Under the pieces are notes generated by a model that was not told the origin of the DNA, did no database searches, and saw nothing but the letters and a program-made list of their open reading frames with translations. The translations under genes and the position numbers were made by a program. From Nocardioides sp. InS609-2 (lineage in GTDB: Bacteria; Actinomycetota; Actinomycetes; Propionibacteriales; Nocardioidaceae): a stretch of 64,000 nucleotides of DNA. Positions 21,666-31,146 of the stretch are shown one piece after another (the first letter of the stretch is position 1; each line of letters begins with the position of its first letter). Where the stretch lies: NCBI RefSeq assembly GCF_023208195.1, contig NZ_CP060034.1, positions 1,116,001-1,180,000 of the forward strand, written 5' to 3'.

Positions 21666-22292
21666 CTAACTCCGCGCCAGCCAGGGGTGCTCGGGGTCCT
21701 CGCGCCGGGCACCCGCCATCACGAACTCGCGCTGCGCCTCCGACAGCAGCGGCCAGGCGGCATCGAGGTCGGCGTTGTCCTTGGGCCGCAGCAGCCTCGC
21801 CTTGTGCTCGAGTGCGATCTCGGGGTTGATGTAGCGGATCCCGTCGGTCGCCACCCAGGTGACCTCGTCCAGGTCGGCGACGTGGTCGGGGTTGCGCCGC
21901 GAGAGCCACTTGCCGTCCTGGTCCTCCTGGAGGATCACGTCGGCCACCCACGGCGCCGTCGCGTGCTCGCGCAGCCACACCTGCCCGGCGTCGCCGTGCG
22001 GCACCGGCCAGTCGTTGTTGACCGGACGCAGCGCGCCGCCACCTGCCGACCACATGTGCAGCCGCCCGTCGACCAGCTCGCGTAGGCGGTCGAGGTCTCG
22101 GCGGAAGATGGTGATGTCGATGTCCTCGTGGTGGCGTACGACGCCCGTGAAGGCCTCGATGGAGTAGCCGCCGACCAGCCACCAGGGCCGGCCGAAGTCG
22201 GCCATGAACGCCCGCGCACCCTCGATGTCCAGGGGCTCCCACCGGCCGTAGAGCCGCTGGAAGGCCTCGTCCTCGTCCTCGTACGTCGTCAC
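21666..22292 (-). CDS. nucleotidyltransferase-fold protein (AadB/ANT(2'')-like)
   Basis: The 208-residue protein carries the polymerase-beta-type signature WWLVGGYSIEAFTG followed by HHEDIDITIFRRD: the GG loop and the metal-binding Asp-x-Asp. It resembles the aminoglycoside 2''-adenylyltransferase-like group (WLxGGxAxD...RxHxDIDI) but lacks evidence for drug specificity. The C-terminal half has GIRYINPEIALEHKARLLRPKDNADLDA, a helix common to these stand-alone enzymes. The start overlaps the stop of the upstream EEP-family gene (ATGA). The substrate is unknown; most chromosomal homologues are not proven resistance genes. Confidence 0.78.
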   Translation of the reverse strand: MTTYEDEDEAFQRLYGRWEPLDIEGARAFMADFGRPWWLVGGYSIEAFTGVVRHHEDIDITIFRRDLDRLRELVDGRLHMWSAGGGALRPVNNDWPVPHGDAGQVWLREHATAPWVADVILQEDQDGKWLSRRNPDHVADLDEVTWVATDGIRYINPEIALEHKARLLRPKDNADLDAAWPLLSEAQREFVMAGARREDPEHPWLARS

Positions 22293-23266
22293 TTCGGCGC
22301 CACCACGGCCACCAGCGCAGCGTGGTCGCTGCCCCCGAAGACCACCACGTCATTGTCGACCGCCGCCCAGCGGTCGCCAAGCAGCACGTGGTCGATCTGC
22401 ACCAGGCGCGGCGACGGCAGGTCGGAGACCGGCTCCACGCCGTCGGCCGGCCAGGTGGGCAACCAGCCGTCGTTGGCGAGCTCGACCGAATCGCGCCAGC
22501 CGGCGTCGGCCAAATCCATCATCACCTTGTGGTCGGGACTGGCGTTGAGGTCGCCGACCACCAGGTCCGCCTCGACACCGCGCGCCGCCTCCAGCACGAT
22601 CCGATGGTCGCTGCGCCAGCCGCTCGTCGACCCGATCGGCGACGGCGGGTGGGCCACCACGATGCGCAGGGGCTCCTCCCCCACCACGACGGTGGCGGTG
22701 AAGCCGCCGAACGACGTCGCCAGGGGTACGACGTCGTCGATCGCCGTGCGCGAGAACAGCATCGTGCCCTCGATACCCGTGCCGGTCTCGCCTTCTCGAT
22801 AGGGGAACAAGTCGGCCAGCCCCGACTCCTCCATCAGCGCCAGGGCGCCGGGAGTGATCTCCTCCACCGCCAGCAGGTCCACGCCGCGTCGCGACGCCTC
22901 ACGCAACACCACCGAACCGTCACCCCGCCCCACGGACAGGTTGGCGGTCATCACGATGACCGGCTCGGCACCGGCTGCCGGTGGCGGGTTGGCCCCGGTG
23001 AACAGCGGCGCCAGCCAGAACGAGTGCAGGACGAGGCCGGCGATCGGCAGGACCACCAGGACCGTGCCGCGCAGTCCACCGACCACGCGCCGCGCCACGA
23101 TCAGCACCAGGGCCGCGGCGTACAGCGGGACGGCCAGCGGCGTGAACGCCACTCCTCGGATCCACCAGCCTCCGTCGGCCTGCACCAGTCGAAGCACTGT
23201 GAGCATCCCCGCCAGGGCGAGGAAGCCGGCGACGACAAGCCAGAAGAGAACCGAGCGAGCGCGCAT
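22289..23266 (-). CDS. membrane endonuclease/exonuclease/phosphatase (EEP) family protein
   Basis: The 325-residue protein has three N-terminal membrane segments in the first ~95 residues, then an extracytoplasmic EEP catalytic domain. Motifs include TANLSVGRGD, AVEEITPGAL (the metal Glu), VVGDLNASPDH (catalytic Asp/Asn), QIDHVLLGD and the final GGSDHAALVAV (Asp-His). Such VanJ-like proteins in actinobacteria dephosphorylate lipid carriers or confer teicoplanin resistance in some hosts; that assignment here is tentative. I chose the ATG at 23266 rather than the TTG at 23275. Its end overlaps the nucleotidyltransferase start. Confidence 0.83.
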   Translation of the reverse strand: MRARSVLFWLVVAGFLALAGMLTVLRLVQADGGWWIRGVAFTPLAVPLYAAALVLIVARRVVGGLRGTVLVVLPIAGLVLHSFWLAPLFTGANPPPAAGAEPVIVMTANLSVGRGDGSVVLREASRRGVDLLAVEEITPGALALMEESGLADLFPYREGETGTGIEGTMLFSRTAIDDVVPLATSFGGFTATVVVGEEPLRIVVAHPPSPIGSTSGWRSDHRIVLEAARGVEADLVVGDLNASPDHKVMMDLADAGWRDSVELANDGWLPTWPADGVEPVSDLPSPRLVQIDHVLLGDRWAAVDNDVVVFGGSDHAALVAVVAPK

Positions 23267-23293
23267 GTCGGGCAACCTACGTCACCGTCTGCC

Positions 23294-24295
23294 TCACTGG
23301 GGTGCGTACAGCGCCTCGATGCCCTTGTAGTCGCCCAGGCCCAGCGTGCGCTGGTCGCTGGAGCACGAGATGAGGAGCGGCGGCATGGTCAGGTTGCGGT
23401 TGGCGGCGCTCACGTGGCCGAGCCCGAACGCGTGCCCCCACTCGTGGGTGGCGATGGCCTGCAGGTCGAAACGGCTGCGGCAGCGATGGGGCACCTTGGT
23501 GACCACGGCCGGCGAGTTCGAGACGCGCATGTCGGCGGCGACCATCTGGCCGGTGCTGTCCCACCAGAAGCAGGTCCAGCCGTAGATGCCGCGCGGCAGG
23601 GCGCCGAAGTCGACGGCGTTGCTGGTGTTGTAGTCACCGCAGGTGATGTTGTTGCCGATCACGTCGATGTCGGGACGGGTGCTCGAGACACCGGCGTACG
23701 ACGACCCGACGGTGGAGACCCGCGCCAGCCCGCAGTCGTTGCGGCCACCGGCGATGTTCTTGGCGCCGGCCACGAGGTCGCGCAGGGCGCGCGACTTGTT
23801 GAGGTGGCGCGGCGTCGAGCTGGCGTCGAACGTCCAGGTAAGGGGGGCGGCCCACGCGTGGCCGCCGGAGTTGAACTGGGCGTCCTTGCAGGCGTCGGCG
23901 TTGCGCTGCTGGCGGGCAGCGACCACCGGCTCGAGCTCCTCGACCTCGGCGGTGACGACACCGGAGAGGGAGGTGCTGACGGTGAAGTCCAGGGCGTCGC
24001 CGCCGGTCTTGTCGCGGGCAGCGGCGGCGCCCACGCCCATGCCTGCGGGCGGGATGGTCACGGCGGCGTTGCCGGCGTAGACAACTCGGCCCACGAGCGA
24101 GCAGGACGGGTCGGTGGTGGCCTGCAAGACCTCGATCGGGATGTCGCCCTGCCAGCGGCAGGCGTCGACCTGGGGCGAGGGTGACTGGGCGGTGGCGCCC
24201 ATCAGCTGCACGACCGGCCACATCACTAGAACGACCAGGACAGGGTCGAGCCAGCGGCGGATGTGCCGCGGCCTCTTCGAGCTGGTGTCATCCAT
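23294..24295 (-). CDS. secreted or anchored matrixin-like metalloprotease
   Basis: The 333-residue protein has a basic N-terminus and a hydrophobic segment (WLDPVLVVLVMWPVVQLMG, residues 15-33) that serves as a signal peptide or anchor. The zinc motif HEWGHAFGLGH starts at His284, near the C-terminus, followed by a Met-containing segment (NLTMPPLLIS) as Met-turn. Cysteines at QVDACRWQGD, PSCSLVG and NDCGLA suggest disulfides. The region of ~150 residues after the signal contains TWTFDASSTPRHL, the start of the catalytic domain. It is not in an obvious operon. Its zinc-site architecture is like that of the protease at 15015, but they share little else. Confidence 0.83.
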   Translation of the reverse strand: MDDTSSKRPRHIRRWLDPVLVVLVMWPVVQLMGATAQSPSPQVDACRWQGDIPIEVLQATTDPSCSLVGRVVYAGNAAVTIPPAGMGVGAAAARDKTGGDALDFTVSTSLSGVVTAEVEELEPVVAARQQRNADACKDAQFNSGGHAWAAPLTWTFDASSTPRHLNKSRALRDLVAGAKNIAGGRNDCGLARVSTVGSSYAGVSSTRPDIDVIGNNITCGDYNTSNAVDFGALPRGIYGWTCFWWDSTGQMVAADMRVSNSPAVVTKVPHRCRSRFDLQAIATHEWGHAFGLGHVSAANRNLTMPPLLISCSSDQRTLGLGDYKGIEALYAPQ

Positions 24296-24395
24296 GACTA
24301 TTCTCCCGTATCACCGGGGAGGAGGGATGCCCGTCCGTGGGCTTTCCCGGTGCCGTACCGAATTTAGGGTACGGCTAACGGCGGCATGAGGGTTT

Positions 24396-25523
24396 TCAGA
24401 GAATTACCAGGTCGTCGCGGTGTACGACCTCGCGCTCGTACGCCGCGCCGAGCGTGGACACCAGCTCTGACGTGCTCTTTCCCAGCAGCTGGGGAATCTC
24501 CGTCGCGTCGAAATTGACTAGACCACGGGCCACCGGTCGACCGTCGGGGCCCACCAGATCGACCGGGTCTCCGGCGTCGAAGCTGCCCTCGACCCCCGTC
24601 ACCCCGGCAGCCAGCAACGAGGCCCGCCGACCGGTCACCGCGGTCACCGCACCCGTGTCGAGCACGAGACGGCCGCGGGGCTCGGTGGCGTGCGCCAGCC
24701 ACAGCAACCGGGTCGGCCGCTTCTTGCCGGTGGCGTGGAACAGCGTGCCCACCGGCTCGCCCGCGAGCGCAGCGGCGGCCTGGTCTGCCGCGGCGAGCAC
24801 GACCGGGATGCCGGCGCCGGTCGCGATGCGGGCCGACTCCAGCTTGGTGACCATGCCGCCGGTGCCCACTCCCGACCCACCGGCCGAGCCCGTCTTGATG
24901 TGGGCGAGGTCGTCCTCGGAGCGCACTTCGGCGACGAGTCGGCTGCCTTCGCGCGTCGGCGGGCCGTCGTACAAGCCGTCGACGTCGGAGAGCAGCACCA
25001 GCAGGTCGGCGTGCACCAGGTGCGCCACCAGCGCTGCGAGGCGGTCGTTGTCACCGAAGCGGATCTCGGTCGTCGCCACCGTGTCGTTCTCGTTGACGAT
25101 CGGCAGGGCGCCGAGCTCGAGCAGCTTGGCGAAGGTGCGGTAGGCGTTGCGGTAGTGCGCGCGCCGCGTCACGTCGTCGACGGTCAGCAGCACTTGGCCG
25201 GTGACGAGGCCGTGCCGGGCGAACTCCTCCTGGTAGCGGTGCGCCAGGAGTCCCTGCCCCACTGACGCCGCTGCCTGTTGTACGGCGAGGGCTCGGGGCC
25301 GCCGGGGCAGGCCCAGAGGTGCCAGTCCGGCCGCGATCGCCCCCGACGACACCAGCACGACCTCGATGCCGGCCGCGCGGGCCTTCGCCAGCACGTCGAC
25401 GAGCTGACGCATCCGGGCAGGGTCGAGCCCGCCGGTGCCGGACGTGAGCGAGGAGGAGCCGACCTTGACCACGACGCGGCGCGCCCCCGTGACAGCCTGG
25501 CGCACCTCCTCCCGCACGGTCAT
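24396..25523 (-). CDS. proB: glutamate 5-kinase ProB
   Basis: The 375-residue enzyme phosphorylates glutamate in the first step of proline synthesis. It opens with [12 protein letters not shown], has [13 protein letters not shown], the glutamate-binding VNENDTVAT and nucleotide-binding [10 protein letters not shown], and [15 protein letters not shown]-terminal PUA domain begins about residue 280 ([25 protein letters not shown]). The ATG overlaps the stop of obgE (ATGA), a common actinobacterial arrangement. proA is not in the window, at least not directly downstream, since the next gene is the metalloprotease at 24295. Confidence 0.97.
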   Translation of the reverse strand: MTVREEVRQAVTGARRVVVKVGSSSLTSGTGGLDPARMRQLVDVLAKARAAGIEVVLVSSGAIAAGLAPLGLPRRPRALAVQQAAASVGQGLLAHRYQEEFARHGLVTGQVLLTVDDVTRRAHYRNAYRTFAKLLELGALPIVNENDTVATTEIRFGDNDRLAALVAHLVHADLLVLLSDVDGLYDGPPTREGSRLVAEVRSEDDLAHIKTGSAGGSGVGTGGMVTKLESARIATGAGIPVVLAAADQAAAALAGEPVGTLFHATGKKRPTRLLWLAHATEPRGRLVLDTGAVTAVTGRRASLLAAGVTGVEGSFDAGDPVDLVGPDGRPVARGLVNFDATEIPQLLGKSTSELVSTLGAAYEREVVHRDDLVIL

Positions 25524-27052
25524 GACTCCGAGTCGTCGACCCGGTCGGGGTCGGCGGCGGAGCCGATCTCGTACGACGTCGGGCCGATCGGCTCCGAGTG
25601 GTCGAGCCGTCGCGCCACGTCGGCGCGGGTCTCGGTCTCGCTCCGATCGTCCATGGCGGCATCGATCTCGCGCCGGCGACGCTGCGCCGGACGCTTCTCC
25701 TCGAACCGGTGGTCCTCGCCGCGCCGGCCGAGCATCTCGGCGCCGGCCTCCATGGCGGGCTTGAAGTCGAAGACGACCGAGTTGTCGGGGTGACCGATGA
25801 GCACCGTGTCGCCCTCGACCGCACCCTGCTTGACCAGCTGCGCCTCGACACCGAGCCGGTTGAGGCGGTCGGCAAGGAAGCCGACAGCCTCGTCGTTGCT
25901 GAAGTCGGTCTGGCGGACCCAGCGCTCGGGCTTGTGGCCGCGCACGCGCCAACCCTCGACGTCCTTGGTGATGGTGAAGTCGCCACCGCCGTCGGCCGAC
26001 GGCGGCCGGATCACGATGCGGGTGGTCTCCGCCGTGGGCTCGGCCGTCCGGGCCCGCTGGACGATCTCGGCCATCGCGAACGTCAGCTCGCGCAGGCCCG
26101 CCCCGGATGCCGCCGAGATCGGGAAGACCTGCAGGCCACGCTGGCGCAGGTCGTCGACGACCATGTCGGAGATGTCTCTGCCGTCGGGTACGTCGATCTT
26201 GTTGAGCGCGACGAGGCGGGGGCGGTCCTCGAGGCCGCCGTACTCGGCCAGCTCGTGCTCGATCACGTCGAGGTCGTCGAGCGGGTTGCGGCCCGGCTCG
26301 ATCGACGCGGTGTCGATGACGTGCACCAGCGCCGCGCAGCGCTCGATGTGGCGCAGGAAGTCGTGGCCCAGGCCGCGGCCGTCAGCGGCGCCCTCGATCA
26401 GGCCGGGCACGTCGGCGACGGTGAACGTCGTGTCACCGGCACGGACGACGCCCAGGTTCGGGATCAGCGTGGTGAACGGGTAGTCGGCGATCTTGGGCCG
26501 CGCGCGGGAGATGGCGGCGATGAGCGACGACTTGCCGGCGCTCGGGAAGCCGACCAGCCCGATGTCGGCGACGACCTTGAGCTCGAGCACGATGTCGATC
26601 TCGTCGCCGGGCTCCCCCAGCAGGGCGAAGCCGGGCGCCTTGCGCTTGGACGACGCCAGCGCGGCGTTGCCGAGTCCGCCGCGGCCGCCGCTGGCGATGA
26701 CCATCTCGGTGCCGGGGCCAACCATGTCGCCGAGGACGTTGCCCTCGGAGTCGCTGACCACGGTGCCGTCGGGCACGGGCAGCACCAGGTCGGAGCCGTG
26801 GCCGCCGTTGCGGTGGTCACCCGCACCGTGGCCGCCGTGCTCGCCGCGCCGGATCGGGCTGTGGTGGTAGTCGATCAGCGTCGTCACGTCGGTGTCGACG
26901 CGGAGGATCACCGAGCCACCCGGCCCGCCGTTGCCGCCGTCGGGGCCGCCGAGGGGCTTGAACTTCTCGCGGTGCACCGACGCGACGCCGTTGCCACCAC
27001 GGCCCGCTGCGATGTGCAGCCGTACCTCGTCGACGAACGTCGGGACTGCCAT
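25520..27052 (-). CDS. obgE: ribosome-assembly GTPase ObgE/CgtA
   Basis: This essential GTPase of 510 residues acts on the 50S subunit and in stress responses. The glycine-rich Obg domain occupies residues 1-160 ([26 protein letters not shown]). The G domain has [10 protein letters not shown] (P-loop), DVPGLIEGA and NKID. The OCT domain follows around 360-430 ([26 protein letters not shown]). A charged ~70-residue tail ends the protein and makes it slightly longer than usual. It is downstream of rplU-rpmA, its normal neighbours, but separated from rpmA by a strong hairpin. Confidence 0.97.
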   Translation of the reverse strand: MAVPTFVDEVRLHIAAGRGGNGVASVHREKFKPLGGPDGGNGGPGGSVILRVDTDVTTLIDYHHSPIRRGEHGGHGAGDHRNGGHGSDLVLPVPDGTVVSDSEGNVLGDMVGPGTEMVIASGGRGGLGNAALASSKRKAPGFALLGEPGDEIDIVLELKVVADIGLVGFPSAGKSSLIAAISRARPKIADYPFTTLIPNLGVVRAGDTTFTVADVPGLIEGAADGRGLGHDFLRHIERCAALVHVIDTASIEPGRNPLDDLDVIEHELAEYGGLEDRPRLVALNKIDVPDGRDISDMVVDDLRQRGLQVFPISAASGAGLRELTFAMAEIVQRARTAEPTAETTRIVIRPPSADGGGDFTITKDVEGWRVRGHKPERWVRQTDFSNDEAVGFLADRLNRLGVEAQLVKQGAVEGDTVLIGHPDNSVVFDFKPAMEAGAEMLGRRGEDHRFEEKRPAQRRRREIDAAMDDRSETETRADVARRLDHSEPIGPTSYEIGSAADPDRVDDSES

Positions 27053-27108
27053 GGTGCCTACTCTCGGTGGAGGAGAAGGTTGGCGGACAACCGTCTCGAA
27101 ATGCAGAA

Positions 27109-27132
27109 GGGCGCCCCGAGACCGGGACGCCC
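27109..27132 (-). terminator. hairpin between rpmA and obgE (attenuator or partial terminator)
   Basis: A 10-bp stem with one G-U pair (GGGCGTCCCG against CGGGGCGCCC on the minus strand) closes on a 4-base loop. On the minus strand it is followed by CTTCTGCATTTC. It lies 32 bases after the rpmA stop and 57 before the obgE start. It could lower expression of obgE-proB relative to the ribosomal proteins. Confidence 0.7.
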
Positions 27133-27163
27133 AACGCGTGAAGCTGTGTCGACGAGCGTCAGA

Positions 27164-27418
27164 TCACTCGCCAGGAACGATGTTGACGACCTTGCGACCG
27201 CGCTTGACGCCGAACTCAACGGCACCGCCGGTGAGCGCGAAGAGCGTGTCGTCTCCGCCGCGACCCACGCCGGAGCCCGGGTGGAAGTGCGTGCCACGCT
27301 GGCGGACGATGATCTCGCCGGCGCTGACGACCTGGCCGCCGAAGCGCTTGACGCCGAGGCGCTGGGAGTTTGAGTCGCGGCCGTTCTTGGTGGACGCCGC
27401 ACCCTTCTTGTGTGCCAT
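27164..27418 (-). CDS. rpmA: 50S ribosomal protein L27
   Basis: The 84-residue protein starts [28 protein letters not shown], the hallmark of L27 whose N-terminus reaches the peptidyl-transferase centre. The remainder ([25 protein letters not shown]) is typical. It lies 44 bases downstream of rplU in the standard rplU-rpmA operon. Confidence 0.99.
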   Translation of the reverse strand: MAHKKGAASTKNGRDSNSQRLGVKRFGGQVVSAGEIIVRQRGTHFHPGSGVGRGGDDTLFALTGGAVEFGVKRGRKVVNIVPGE

Positions 27419-27462
27419 GAGTTCAGTCCTTCTCTGGAGTCAGTAGCCGGGAGCCCAGAGGC

Positions 27463-27765
27463 TCACAGGGAGATGTCGGTGACCTTGACCTGGGTGTACT
27501 TCTGACGGTGACCCTGGCGCTTCTTGTAGCCGGTCTTGTTCTTGTACTTCTGGATGACGATCTTCGGACCCTTGGTCCGACCGAGAACCTCGACGGTCAC
27601 AGCTGCCTTGTCGAGGCCTGTGACGGTGACGTTCTCACCGTCGACGACCATGACCACGGGCAGGCTCACGGACTCGCCAGCGGCGGTCTCGACCTTGTCG
27701 ATCTCGATGACGTCGCCAACAGCAACCTTCTGCTGCTTGCTGCCACTGCGCACGATCGCGTACAC
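27463..27765 (-). CDS. rplU: 50S ribosomal protein L21
   Basis: The 100-residue protein starts with GTG ([17 protein letters not shown]) and contains the family signature [22 protein letters not shown] near the C-terminus, which contacts 23S rRNA. It is the first gene after a recognisable promoter about 150 bases upstream and leads the rplU-rpmA-obgE-proB series. Confidence 0.99.
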   Translation of the reverse strand: MYAIVRSGSKQQKVAVGDVIEIDKVETAAGESVSLPVVMVVDGENVTVTGLDKAAVTVEVLGRTKGPKIVIQKYKNKTGYKKRQGHRQKYTQVKVTDISL

Positions 27766-27924
27766 CGCGACTCACTCTCCTCGTCGGACTCGGGAAGTCC
27801 CATCAACCATTGCCAGAACATTCATCGGCCTGGGGACGGCCCCGACCCGACCCGCGACAGTGCGCCGGGAAGATCTGGGGTGGTGTCCACACAGGAACGG
27901 CACGCACGAGCGCACCGAGGTTCA

Positions 27925-27953
27925 ATACTACGGATCCGGTGGACACACAGCAA
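27925..27953 (-). promoter_or_regulatory. candidate promoter of rplU-rpmA
   Basis: On the minus strand TTGCTG (27948-27953) and TAGTAT (27925-27930) are exactly 17 bases apart, close to the sigma-70 consensus. Transcription would begin near 27918 and leave a ~150-base leader before rplU. The promoter lies just after the rne stop codon (27976). The octamer GTGGACAC occurs within the spacer and its inverse, TGTCCACA, lies about 50 bases downstream. Confidence 0.7.
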
Positions 27954-27975
27954 TTCGCGGTGTGCCCACCGGGGC

Positions 27976-30900
27976 TCAGAGCTTGCGTGAGCCCTTCTTC
28001 TTGACCGGAACGTGCTCGACGTGCGCGCTGTCACCGATCTCGACGTGAGAGGTGCCGGGCTCGACCAGGCCGCTGCCGGCCGGCTCTCCGATGCCGGCCA
28101 TCGGCGGCACGTCGCCGGCCGAGGGCACGGTTGCCTTCCAGTCGGACGAGTCCGTCGTCCCGGCCGAGCGACGGGCCCGGCCACGCAGGGTCCGCGTCAC
28201 CACCTTCGGCGGGGCGGGCTGGCTGGTCTCCGGCTCGGCGGCTGCCGGGGCTGCCGGAACCTCGACCGCGGGTTCCATCGCGGGTACGACATTCGGCACG
28301 GCCTCGGCCGACACGCCCGGACCGGCCGGGCGGCTGGCACTGCGCCTGCGGGTACGGGTCACGACCTTGGGTGGCGCCGGCTCGGCCGGAGCCTCGACAG
28401 GCTCAGGCTCGACCACCGGGGCCACCGCCACCGCCTCGGGTCGGCGGTCGCGCCGGGGCTCGCGCTGGGCCTCGCGCTCGGGCTCGGGCTCGCGCTCGGG
28501 CTGGGCCTCGGGCTGGGCCTCGCGCTGGGACTCGGGCTCGGGCTCGCGCTGGGGCTCTGGCTGGGGCTCGGGCTGGGCGTCCCGAAACGAGTAGAGGGCG
28601 TCCTGCGCCTCCTCCTCGACCGGGACCGGCTTCTCGGCACGCGCCATGGCGGCCACGTCCTTGGGCGACGGCAGCTTCTGCTCCTCGGGCCAGTTCGAGC
28701 CCTCACCGCGACCGCGACCACCGCGGCTGCGACGACCACCACTGCCGGCGCTCTCTCCACGGCCACCGCCGCCACCGCGGCGACGGTCGTCGTCGTCACC
28801 GCCCTTGGGCTCGACGGGCTCGGCGTGGACGACCACACCGCGGCCGTGGCACTGCTCGCAGTCGGTGGCGAAGGCCTCCAGGAGGCCGGTGCCGATCCGC
28901 TTGCGGGTCATCTGCACCAGGCCGAGGGAGGTGACCTCCGCGACCTGGTGGCGGGTGCGGTCACGACCAAGACATTCGACGAGGCGTCGTACGACCAGGT
29001 CACGGTTGGACTCGAGCACCATGTCGATGAAGTCGACCACGATGATGCCGCCGATGTCGCGCAGCCGGAGCTGGCGGACGATCTCCTCGGCCGCCTCGAG
29101 GTTGTTCTTGGTGACGGTCTCCTCGAGGTTGCCCCCGGAGCCGGTGAACTTGCCCGTGTTGACGTCGACGACCGTCATGGCCTCGGTGCGGTCGATGATC
29201 AGCGAGCCACCGGAGGGCAGCCACACCTTGCGGTCGAGGCCCTTGTTGATCTGCTCCTCGATGCGGTACGACGCGAAGATGTCGCGACCATTGGCAGAGC
29301 CGCCGTCGTCGGGCTCGAAGCGCTCGAGACGCTCCTGCAGGTCGGGCGCGACCTGGACGACGTAGTCCTGGACGGTGTCCCACGCCTCGTCGCCCTGGAT
29401 GACCAGCCTGGCGAAGTCCTCGGTGAACAGGTCACGGACGACCTTGAGGGTGAGGTCGGGCTCGCCGTACAGCAGCTGCGGGGACTTGCCCCTGGCCTTG
29501 GCCTCGATGTCGTCCCAGCGGCCCTTGAGGCGCTCGACGTCGTGGGTCAGCTCCTCCTCCGACGCTCCCTCGGCGGCGGTGCGGACGATGACGCCGGCCT
29601 CACCGGGGACGATCTCCTTGAGGAGGCTCTTGAGGCGGTTCCGCTCGTTGTCGGGCAGCTTGCGAGAGATGCCGCTGGTGGTGCCGTCGGGCACGTAGAC
29701 CAGGAACCGGCCGGCCAGGCTGACCTGGCTCGTCAGGCGGGCACCCTTGTGGCCGACGGGGTCCTTGGTGACCTGCACCAGGACGCTCTGGCCGGACGAG
29801 AGCACCGACTCGATCTTGCGCGGCTGGCCGTCCTTGTGGCCGAGCGCCGACCAGTTGACCTCACCGGCGTAGAGCACGGCGTTGCGGCCCTTGCCGATGT
29901 CGATGAAGGCGGCCTCCATCGACGGCAGCACGTTCTGCACGCGACCGAGATAGACGTTGCCGATCAGCGAGGTCTGCGACTCGCGGGCGACGTAGTGCTC
30001 GACGAGCACCTTGTCCTCGAGTACGGCGATCTGGGTGAGGTCCTCGCGCTGGCGGATGACCATCGTCCGGTCGACCGACTCGCGACGCGCGAGGAACTCG
30101 GCCTCGCTGACGATGGGCGCCCGGCGGCGGCCGGCCTCGCGGCCCTCGCGACGACGCTGCTTCTTGGCCTCTAGCCGGGTAGACCCGGCAAGCGCGGTGA
30201 TCTGGTCCTCGGCGGCCTTGCGGCTGCGGACCCGGGTGACGGTGTTCTCCGGGTCGTCGGAGGTGTTGTCCCCGTTGTCGTCACCGGCACGACGGCGGCG
30301 ACGGCGACGGCGCGAGCTGGTCGAGCCCTCACCGGCGTCTCCGTTGCCGGAGTCGTCGTCGCCGGACTCCTCGGAGTCGTCGTCACCGGAGTCGGAGTCG
30401 TCGGTGTCGCCACCCTCGCCCGACTTGCGGCGACGGCGGCCACCGCGGCGCCGGCGGCGGCGAGCGGGGGTCCCGTCTCCGTCGTCTTGCCGGTCGTCCT
30501 GCGACTCGTCGTCGCCGGCGTCGTCGGCTGCCTCGTCCGCGGCGTCGTCCTCGGTCTCGTCGCTCTCCTCGGCCACCGGGGCGGCGACCTTCTTGGTCGA
30601 CTTCCGGGTGCGCGTGGTCCTCTTCACCGGTGCGGGGGTCTCGTCGCCCGACTCGGACGTCTCAGCCGCCGTCTCGGCGGGTTCCTCGGGCACCTCGACC
30701 GGAGCCGCGGCTGCCCGCGCACGGGTACGGCGTACGGGCTTGGTGGGCTCGGGCGCCTGGAAGAGCACGGCCGCACCTGACGGAGCGGGGGCAACCTCGT
30801 CGGCAGGAGGCTCGGAGGGGGTCTCGGGCGCTACGGGGTCGACGACCGGCGCGGCGGAGGCGACCTTCTTCGCGGTGCGCTTGGCGGCCACCTTCTTGGC

Positions 30901-31146
30901 CGGAGCGCGCTTGGCGGCCTTCTTGGCGGCGGGCGGCTCTGCGTCGGCTCCGAGCGGGAGCTCGGGGGCCGCCGGATCGGGGACCGGCGCCTCTGCGGCG
31001 ACCCTCTTCGTGGCGCGCTTAGCGGCCGTCTTCTTGGCCGGAGCGCGCTTGGCGGCCCTCTTCACCGGCGCGTCAGGCTCACTGTTGTCCGGGCTGTTCT
31101 GGGGGCCAGTCTCGGTGGTGGCCGATTCGTCGCGTTCGTCGAGCAT
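27976..31146 (-). CDS. rne: ribonuclease E/G with long repetitive tails
   Basis: The 1056-residue endoribonuclease processes rRNA and mRNA. Residues 1-340 are a disordered extension with Ala/Lys runs (KRAAKRAPAKKTAAKRATKR) like histone H1 tails, then acidic and Arg-rich tracts. The catalytic core begins with an S1 domain (NVYLGRVQNVLPSMEAAFID, about 395) and has the DNase I-like metal Asp residues in MTVVDVNTGKF and IIVVDFIDM. The zinc-link Cys pair is in CEQCHGRG, near 762. The C-terminal ~280 residues are a low-complexity tail of Glu/Pro/Gln/Arg repeats (around 28440-28590) and two TRTxRxRxxxRxAG-like motifs. The tails probably bind RNA and partner enzymes, as in other actinobacterial RNase E. 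Confidence 0.93.
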   Translation of the reverse strand: MLDERDESATTETGPQNSPDNSEPDAPVKRAAKRAPAKKTAAKRATKRVAAEAPVPDPAAPELPLGADAEPPAAKKAAKRAPAKKVAAKRTAKKVASAAPVVDPVAPETPSEPPADEVAPAPSGAAVLFQAPEPTKPVRRTRARAAAAPVEVPEEPAETAAETSESGDETPAPVKRTTRTRKSTKKVAAPVAEESDETEDDAADEAADDAGDDESQDDRQDDGDGTPARRRRRRGGRRRRKSGEGGDTDDSDSGDDDSEESGDDDSGNGDAGEGSTSSRRRRRRRRAGDDNGDNTSDDPENTVTRVRSRKAAEDQITALAGSTRLEAKKQRRREGREAGRRRAPIVSEAEFLARRESVDRTMVIRQREDLTQIAVLEDKVLVEHYVARESQTSLIGNVYLGRVQNVLPSMEAAFIDIGKGRNAVLYAGEVNWSALGHKDGQPRKIESVLSSGQSVLVQVTKDPVGHKGARLTSQVSLAGRFLVYVPDGTTSGISRKLPDNERNRLKSLLKEIVPGEAGVIVRTAAEGASEEELTHDVERLKGRWDDIEAKARGKSPQLLYGEPDLTLKVVRDLFTEDFARLVIQGDEAWDTVQDYVVQVAPDLQERLERFEPDDGGSANGRDIFASYRIEEQINKGLDRKVWLPSGGSLIIDRTEAMTVVDVNTGKFTGSGGNLEETVTKNNLEAAEEIVRQLRLRDIGGIIVVDFIDMVLESNRDLVVRRLVECLGRDRTRHQVAEVTSLGLVQMTRKRIGTGLLEAFATDCEQCHGRGVVVHAEPVEPKGGDDDDRRRGGGGGRGESAGSGGRRSRGGRGRGEGSNWPEEQKLPSPKDVAAMARAEKPVPVEEEAQDALYSFRDAQPEPQPEPQREPEPESQREAQPEAQPEREPEPEREAQREPRRDRRPEAVAVAPVVEPEPVEAPAEPAPPKVVTRTRRRSASRPAGPGVSAEAVPNVVPAMEPAVEVPAAPAAAEPETSQPAPPKVVTRTLRGRARRSAGTTDSSDWKATVPSAGDVPPMAGIGEPAGSGLVEPGTSHVEIGDSAHVEHVPVKKKGSRKL

